From Abelmoschus esculentus (lineage: Eukaryota; Streptophyta; Magnoliopsida; Malvales; Malvaceae), in NCBI GenBank assembly GCA_035048815.1, contig JAUCBN010000020.1, positions 19,497,001-19,561,000 of the forward strand: 64,000 nucleotides of DNA, read 5' to 3'. The position numbers were made by a program, and so were the translations under genes. The notes beneath the pieces are model-generated. The model was not told where the DNA came from. It did no database searches and saw only the letters and a program-made list of their open reading frames with translations. This document shows positions 57,601 to 64,000 of the stretch, piece after piece (the first letter of the stretch is position 1; every line of letters begins with the position of its first letter).

Positions 57601-58290
57601 ATCAAGTAAAATGATCATCCCAAAGTATAATTATGTATATCTTTTAAAATTATTTTTTATTTATTTTTCTCATTAGATGACTTTTCATTAAAAACATTAT
57701 TGTCTCTATAAAATATATATTTAAATAAATTATTTGCAAAATATATATACATATAATTTTTCATAAAAAAAAAAAATATCTTATTCTAAATTATGTATTA
57801 TTAGGTAGATTTCGATGCAAATGTTAATGTACATGTTAAGGAATTAGCATATAAGGTGTTCAGATATGTGATTTGAGTTAATTTTTTACTCCCTTAAATA
57901 AATGGTTTAAATCATAATTAAATATTTAAATTATATACTTTTTAATAAAATTTATCGTTTTTTAGCGTTTTTTTAAGTGTTCGATGCAAATGTTAATGTA
58001 CATGATTGACCGTATTAAAATAATTTATATAATAATTTTTGTTCGATATTTTAATAAACTCTAATTGTCTCGTTAAAATTGCTATCGTCTAATCAATTAA
58101 CGGATTTATTTGGTATGTTTACTTAATTAACTATGGACTATTTTAAATCGAATATTATAAATAATAATAATATATCTATTATTGTTAAGCTTATAAACAT
58201 TAAAATAAATAAATTCAAATAAAACTTTTAATGTTTATAATATAAAAGCTGCCCAACAATATCTTCCTCCCATTAATCACTAGGTAGAAT
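57601..58290. other. AT-rich spacer before RPL5
   Basis: No gene. Contains a repeated phrase CGATGCAAATGTTAATGTACATG at about 57811 and 57982, a short diverged direct duplication. Confidence 0.45.
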
Positions 58291-58297
58291 CACTCCT

Positions 58298-58406
58298 TGG
58301 GCCCACCCACAATTAAGTGGGCCGAATAATTTGTTAAGCAACACATCTTAAACGAAACCAATCATCACCGTTGATTTGCTCCTATAAAATGGCACGATTA
58401 GGGTTT
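58298..58406 (+). promoter_or_regulatory. RPL5 core promoter: two site II motifs, TATA and telo box
   Basis: TGGGCCCA (58298-58305) and TGGGCC (58318-58323) are site II elements. TATAAAA is at 58383-58389 and the reverse telo box TTAGGGTTT at 58398-58406. The set ends 67 bases before the ATG and is the fullest ribosomal protein promoter in the window. Confidence 0.7.
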
Positions 58407-58473
58407 TACACATAAGCTATATCTCTAGATTTTCTCCTCTCTCGGAGCTGCAAACCCTTTGTGCTCAGAAGCC

Positions 58474-60871
58474 ATGGTAAATCTATATCTCCTCGCTATA
58501 ATTTCATATCTTTTATATATATACTCCAATTTTTTTCATTTCGTTTTGGTACTTTAGCATATATTATTTCGATTGAAAATCCGATTTTTTATAATGTTTT
58601 GAAACAGTTTTTGATGTCAGATCCCTGTTTTGTTGATGAAAACATGAAAGATAGGATATATGTTATGCAGTAGGACTTAACAATTTTATAGGTTTATTTG
58701 CATTTGAAATGTTTATATACGGCCGGATTTTTTCTAAGTTGGTAAGGTTTATGGCTTAGCCTTTCGTGAAAGCTCAAAAGTCTAAGGCGTACTTCAAGCG
58801 ATTTCAAGTTAAGTTCAAGAGAAGGCGAGGTGTGACACCATTACTTATATTTTGAATAGTGTTATGAAATTCTGTTAATTGTTCTTGAAATTTTAATAAT
58901 GTTTTTTATATTGTAGAGGGTAAGACTGACTACCGAGCCAGAACCCGTCTTATCAACCAGGATAAGAACAAGTACAACACCCCAAAATATCGTTTGGTTG
59001 CACGATTTGTATCCTTATAATTGACTAATTGGTGTATTTCCCCTGGTGTAAATTTGTTTATGATCTGGGTGGCGACCCGAGAGAAATTGTTAGTAATTTG
59101 TTTGGTTTTCTGATAGTTTTTTGGGGCCACTAAAAGTTATGGCATATTATAAGTGTTTTTATATGCTATGAACTTTGGGTTGCTTGTTAATGTACTAACC
59201 TTAACAATTTATTAGACCAACAAGGATATTGTTGCCCAAATTGTACATGCTAGTATTTCCGGTGATATAGTTCTTGCAGCTGCTTATGCTCATGAACTTC
59301 CTCGCTACGGACTTGAAGTTGGCCTTACCAATTATGCTGCAGGTCTGTGATTTTCTTTCCTATAAATGCTAAATTTCTTTTGACTCCTTATTGAGAATGG
59401 TATCTTATTGATGCTTTTGATTACAGCCTATTGTGTTGGACTGCTCTTGGCTCGCCGAACATTGAATCATCTGGAGATGGATGCTGAATATGAGGGAAAT
59501 GTTGAGGTATGAATGTGTCATAATTTTAAGGTTGGAAGAAATATATGTTGTTTCATACCTTTTGTTTAGATGTGTGATAAGTACCTGTAATTCATGTATG
59601 TCATTTGCTTACAGGCAACTGGGGAGGACTTCACTGTTGAACCAGCAGAGACCAGGAGGCCTTTCCGTGCACTCCTTGATGTTGGTCTCGTCAAAACTAC
59701 CACTGGCAACCGTGTTTTTGGTGTTCTCAAGGTATATTGAACCCCATCCTAAATGTTGTCCCAAGATAGATCTTACTCATTGATTTTCCTCTACATCTTA
59801 ATAAAAGTTGTGGGTTCTTTTCTTCATGCTTACACCTGATAAATTCTGTACATGTAAACAGCTCAAATGCTTGAAATGCCAGTTATAATTAAGTTTGCTT
59901 GTTGAGTTTGAAGTGCAGTGATGTTTTTCCATCATCATTCATTCAAGCACACATGCTACTATTTATAAACATGGGCTTTTGTTTAGGTCATTTTTAATAT
60001 CTGGTAGTGAGAAAAAGCTTGGTGTTTACTTGGGTGGTTATTTTATATGTTGAATTTTTGTGCAACCAGTATTTCAGTATATTTTTAATATTTTACCTTT
60101 AGGTTGTCAATCTTCCAGTTATATTTTTAGTCATTCAGTTTCAACATGTAGTCTTTCTGTTTCCTTTTAGGGTGCTTTGGATGGTGGAATTGATATTCCC
60201 CACAGTGAGAAATTCGCTGGATTTAACAAGGACAGCAAACAACTTGATCCTGAAGTTCACCGCAAATACATTTATGGAGGTCATGTTGCTGCATACATGA
60301 GGGTAAATATAGTATTTGCTTCTAAGTCTTGATTCAGATAAAATTTCATATACTGTCTGAAGCTGTCTCAATATATTTTTTTGGGACTTATGAAGTGCTT
60401 GTATAAGTGTGTCTCACTTTGGCAAGTTGACAGACTTTGATGGAAGATGAGCCTGAGAAGTACCAGTCTCACTTCAGCGAGTACATTAAGAGAGGCCTTG
60501 AACCAGACAACATTGAGGGAATGTATAAGAAGGTTCATGCTGCTATTCGTGCAAATCCAGAAGCAAAGAAATCCGAAAAGGCACCTCCTAAGAAACACAA
60601 GAGGTATAGCTTCTCTCTGTTCCAGCAATTTATTTACTAACGTAATTCAGGTTGCTGCCAATTAAACCCGGCAAGGCTGACCAATCTAACCAGCTAGTTG
60701 TAGCTCAAAAGGAAAACATGATATTATTCATTACATGTTCGCTAAAAGGTTTTGCATTACAGGTACAACCTGAAGAAGCTGTCTTATGAGGAAAGGAAGG
60801 CGAAGTTGATTGATAGGTTGAAAGCTCTGAATTCAGCTGCCGGGGCTGATGATTCCGATGAAGAGGATTGA
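58474..60871 (+). CDS. RPL5: 60S ribosomal protein L5 (uL18)
   Basis: Nine exons: 58474-58476 (ATG only), 58760-58829, 58917-59008, 59216-59342, 59427-59506, 59615-59731, 60171-60302, 60434-60603, 60763-60871. They give 299 residues, close to plant RPL5 length. Sequence landmarks: PFVKAQKSKAYFKRFQVKFK, the 5S-rRNA-binding region EGKTDYRAR.RLI.QDKNKYN, TNKDIVAQIVHASISGD, GNRVFGVLKGALDGG and an acidic end DDSDEED. RPL5 binds 5S rRNA and carries it into the 60S subunit; Arabidopsis paralogues affect leaf polarity. The first coding exon holds only the start codon, as in RPS27. Exon 8 is the source of the chimeric copy at 50855-50916. No lesion seen. Confidence 0.97.
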
Positions 60872-61509
60872 TGATTCTGATTGAATTCAGCGTTGGAATT
60901 TTGGGTGTATTTTTCCAGTTTATTTTTTTTCCTTTTGCTCCTAGAATTATAAAGAAGACTGAAAACTTTGCTTGTTTTATTAGGGGATGTTAGAAGCTGT
61001 TGCCTTTCGTCTGCGGATCATCTTTACTGTGGCCGTTTCTTTTTGTTATGTAGTTTAATTATATGATCACATTTTTCTAGTTGAGAATAAAGAAATAGAT
61101 TATGTAATTTTAGACCGATACAGGTTAATCAGCCAAAGAATGTTTTATATATTGCTTTTGATTATTATATATTTCTATTATTAAATGCAAAATTATTATT
61201 TATACACTAATTATAATTATGGTTTATTGTCTAGTTTAATTGGAGTATCATTTTAATTGAGATATTATGAAGTTACGTTTTTAGTAGTAATATATCGGTT
61301 TAATTGGAGTATTTTTTGTTTAGCTATAATCTTCAATTAATTAAATAAACTATATTTCTTGTGGACTTTTCGTTGAAACAAGCTAAGCCCACAACACTCA
61401 ACATCCTTCCAGCCCGCAGTCCCGCACTAGACCCAGATTCCCCGTCAGCCCAATCACTTCCTCTCTTATCATCTTCTCCAGCTCTGTGTTCCCATCGACA
61501 GTCGTTTTA
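60872..61509. other. Spacer between RPL5 and STR4A
   Basis: RPL5 3' UTR to about 61110, AT-rich DNA to 61370, then the C-rich leader of the next gene. No gene in between. Confidence 0.45.
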
Positions 61510-63617
61510 ATGTTGTCTCTTTCCATGATCATTTCATCTTCTCCACCCTTCAAAACACACACTAAAACCCTCAAATCTATCCCTCCAAACTTCATTTCCA
61601 AACAAACGAAATCTCCAGCCATTAAACTTCCCTCTCAAAATCCTCTCCCATCCCTTCAGAACTCTCCTCTTTCACACACCGTAGCCAAAACTCATGTTTC
61701 CTTCACATTATTTAATCTCTTTGCTTCGTTCCCTTCCCTTGCCGCCGCCGAAACAATCATATCTCCAACCGAGCCAGGCAAAGTAAACCTCGAAGCAGTG
61801 GCGGTTTCCGTGGATGAATTCTTCAACAAAAATCCATTTTTCGTTGCTGGATGCACTTTCATTTGGCTCGTTGTTGTACCTTTAGCTAGACAGTACTTGA
61901 GCAAATGCATATTCCTGCTCCCCATTGATTCCTTTAGGAAGCTACGCGATGACCCGAACGCACAACTTTTGGATATTAGAGAGAACAAGACTTCAGCTTC
62001 TTTGGGTTCCCCTGACTTGAGTTTCTTGAACAAGGACACGATTCAACTTCAGTTTAATGCTGAAGATGAGGATGGGTTCGTGAAGAAAGTGCGGGAGAAG
62101 TTTTCAAACCCTGCAAATACTGTTATCTGTGTGCTTGATAAGTAAGCCTTGCTGTGATTTACGTTTCAGTTCTTGATTGTTGGATTGTTTTTTTTTTTTT
62201 GGAACTACTTCATAATTGCATACTTGTTTTGTCTTGTTCTTTGTGTAAGGCAGTTTCGACGGAAATTCCTTGAGAGCAGCTGAGTTATTGTATCAGAAAG
62301 GCTTTAAGGAGGCTTATGCAATCAGAGATGGAGTCATGGGGAAGAAAGGATGGCTGGTAAGTCTCTCTGTTTCTTATTAAATGGCTGAATTAAGAGTAAT
62401 GCGGTTTCATGTTTATGTTTCTGGTTTAGTTTCTTTAAGTATGCTCGTGTTTTGGAGCTTTTCATGGGTTGGTTAGCTTTAGGGAACCGCCTATTACGTG
62501 CCTAGCGAATTTGATAAGTAGAAAGGCTCAATTGGGAGTTTGGAGAGGGAGTCCTGTGATCAACATTTCGTATTTGCTATATGGAATTGTTGAAATGCTT
62601 ATCATTGAAGATTATTGCATAGTATACTCCACTGGGATTTAAATTATAGTCGTGGATGTATTCTCGCTCTTGCTGGCTCATACTTTTCTGGTATATTCAA
62701 CTATCTAATTCAAGGATTAATGGATCGAGAGTTCGAGACTTAAATTTTAATTTTGGTGAAACTTGGACCCTGTTGACCTTGGAAATAAATACATGTCAAT
62801 AAGGCTTATGCCTTAATGATATCGGTTTAGAAAGCTTCAAAACAATCATGCAATATGGAGTACAAGTTTGTATTATACTAGTATCTTTTTGGTAGATCTT
62901 AGCTATTGATTTAATATGACTAGTGTTGACCTCTGGATAACAGAGCACTCAGAAATAAAACATCACATAAATATGAGATTTTTGTTGATAGACCGAGGTA
63001 ATTGAATCTGAAATCTCTTTCCTATTGCATTTGTTGGCCCTCATTCTCATGACTAAGATTGGACCGATTGCTTTACTTCAGCTCGGATGCAAATATCAGT
63101 ACTAGTATGTTTTTCACATGAGTATGTTCAATTTTTAAAATATGTATGGAAAATCCAAGGAAATCTTATTCGTATACCCATATTGGATATGTGTTCGAGA
63201 CTGATACTTTAAGAAAAATGAAGACTCGACGACATAGGTTCTTTTAGTTTACATCTCTTTCTTAGTTAAATGGTAAAAAAAAACTTAAGTTCTAATATTG
63301 ATCAAGTCTGAGTAAGTATGATGTTATTCGAACTCTTATTTTTCCTGAAATATTGTTTTTTGATACATGTGTGGACATTGGTATGAGAATGGATATGGTC
63401 TTTCAAATATATGAAAAATCTATAGAAGTTTAACATATACTCAGGCCGGACTTGTATCTGTATTGAACACTCGTATTTGAGTTCTGATGATATGTTAGAA
63501 ACGTAGGTTTCATGTGTTATAATATTTTTCGGTTTCTTCCAGGCAATACAGGCGACCCTTTTACCACCTTTTGTACATATTAAGCGCAAGAAGAAGACGA
63601 AGGTAAAAATTTCTTGA
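61510..63617 (+). CDS. STR4A: Rhodanese-like domain protein 4A, chloroplastic (STR4A), with an in-frame TGA before a possible longer tail
   Basis: Three exons in view: 61510-62141, 62254-62356, 63543-63617. To the TGA they encode 269 residues. The Ser/Pro-rich N-terminus is a plausible chloroplast transit peptide, with an AAAE cleavage-like site near residue 70. A membrane span (FFVAGCTFIWLVVVPLA) precedes a rhodanese-like fold (DDPNAQLLDIRENK... VICVLDNFDGNS.RAAELLY..GFKEAYAIRDG). The expected catalytic Cys is absent (VLDN in its place), as in TROL/STR4 proteins. It is likely a thylakoid or envelope membrane protein. After TGA at 63615-63617 the same frame stays open for 54 codons to a GTACGA donor at 63780, ending HSRSSSPYPN, reminiscent of the TROL FNR-recruiting tail. 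So the stop may be a mutation, or the true end: Arabidopsis STR4A is also about this length. Confidence 0.82.
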
Positions 63618-63779
63618 GGTTTTGGAGCAAATGGAGCAGTTAATCATGTTGAAGATAAGAAAGAGGCTTCCTCTCCTACCAATGCTCCTGTAATGGAAAG
63701 CCAAACGATGGATCATGAAGTAACCAAATCCGTTCCTCATGCAAAATTCCATTCTCGATCCTCTTCACCTTACCCTAAC
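63618..63779 (+). other. Open in-frame continuation of STR4A after the TGA (possible lost tail exon part)
   Basis: Fifty-four codons without a stop, in the frame of exon 3, ending exactly at an AAC|GTACGA donor. Composition is hydrophilic, with KKEASSPTNAPVMESQ and then KSVPHAKFHSRSSSPYPN. Intron-like features are lacking: a 16-base gap to the nearest AG is too short to splice out. It therefore behaves like coding sequence or recently coding 3' UTR. Confidence 0.5.
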
Positions 63780-64000
63780 GTACGATTTCTCAACTTTTTC
63801 TACATATTATCTTATTTTTCTTAAAATTCTCATGCCCTATGCATGTTTTAACATAGTCATGGGGGATATGACTAGCAACCCTTTAATTACATGAAGAAAC
63901 TTTTAAGAATGAACTAGTTCATGTTAGACACATACTTATGTCGGACATTCACTGTTCCTCTTCTCCTTATCTTACTGCATTTTTCTTAACAACCCTTCAA

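Overview
This window is nuclear DNA from a flowering plant. Every recognisable gene is an intron-bearing plant family member with GT-AG introns, the spacers are very AT-rich, and the proteins match eudicot (rosid) orthologues best from memory. I suspect a Malvales genome such as cotton, but the sequence alone does not prove the species.

Layout, left to right. 0-9 kb: first coding exon of an SRL1/PRP38-like splicing factor (-), a complete COBL4-type COBRA-like secondary-wall gene (+), RPL27 (+), a broken SCARECROW-like GRAS fragment, and RPL13 (+). 10-19 kb: chloroplast coproporphyrinogen III oxidase (-) with a one-base insertion, RPS27 (-), and an ACC oxidase (+) with all catalytic residues. 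21-30 kb: a cysteine-rich receptor-like kinase (+), a FLA7-type fasciclin arabinogalactan protein (-), and a Rho GDP-dissociation inhibitor (-). 30-46 kb: nucleoporin NUP188 (+) with one 4.8-kb coding exon, a GH1 beta-glucosidase pseudogene (-) with 13 recognisable exons and three lesions, and MO25 (+). 46-64 kb: an NF-YB subunit (+), an RBGD3-type two-RRM hnRNP (-) with a homopolymer frameshift, a chimeric pseudogene patch containing a copy of the nearby RPL5 exon 8, a DUF3755 protein (-), RPL5 (+), and a rhodanese-domain protein STR4A (+) that runs toward the right edge.

The genes do not form an operon or pathway cluster. Shared themes are four cytosolic ribosomal protein genes (RPL27, RPL13, RPS27, RPL5), mostly with telo-box and site II promoter motifs, and two cell-wall/cell-surface GPI-protein genes (COBL4, FLA7).

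I found no CRISPR array, rRNA, tRNA, or obvious new multi-gene system. The most checkable oddities are reading-frame breaks: single-base homopolymer insertions in the coproporphyrinogen oxidase and hnRNP genes, an in-frame TGA that cuts STR4A off from a TROL-like tail, and a multiply damaged GH1 gene. Others are the RPL5-derived chimera, a 56-bp tandem repeat next to an RPS27 splice acceptor, and an inverted pair of dispersed repeats 24 kb apart.
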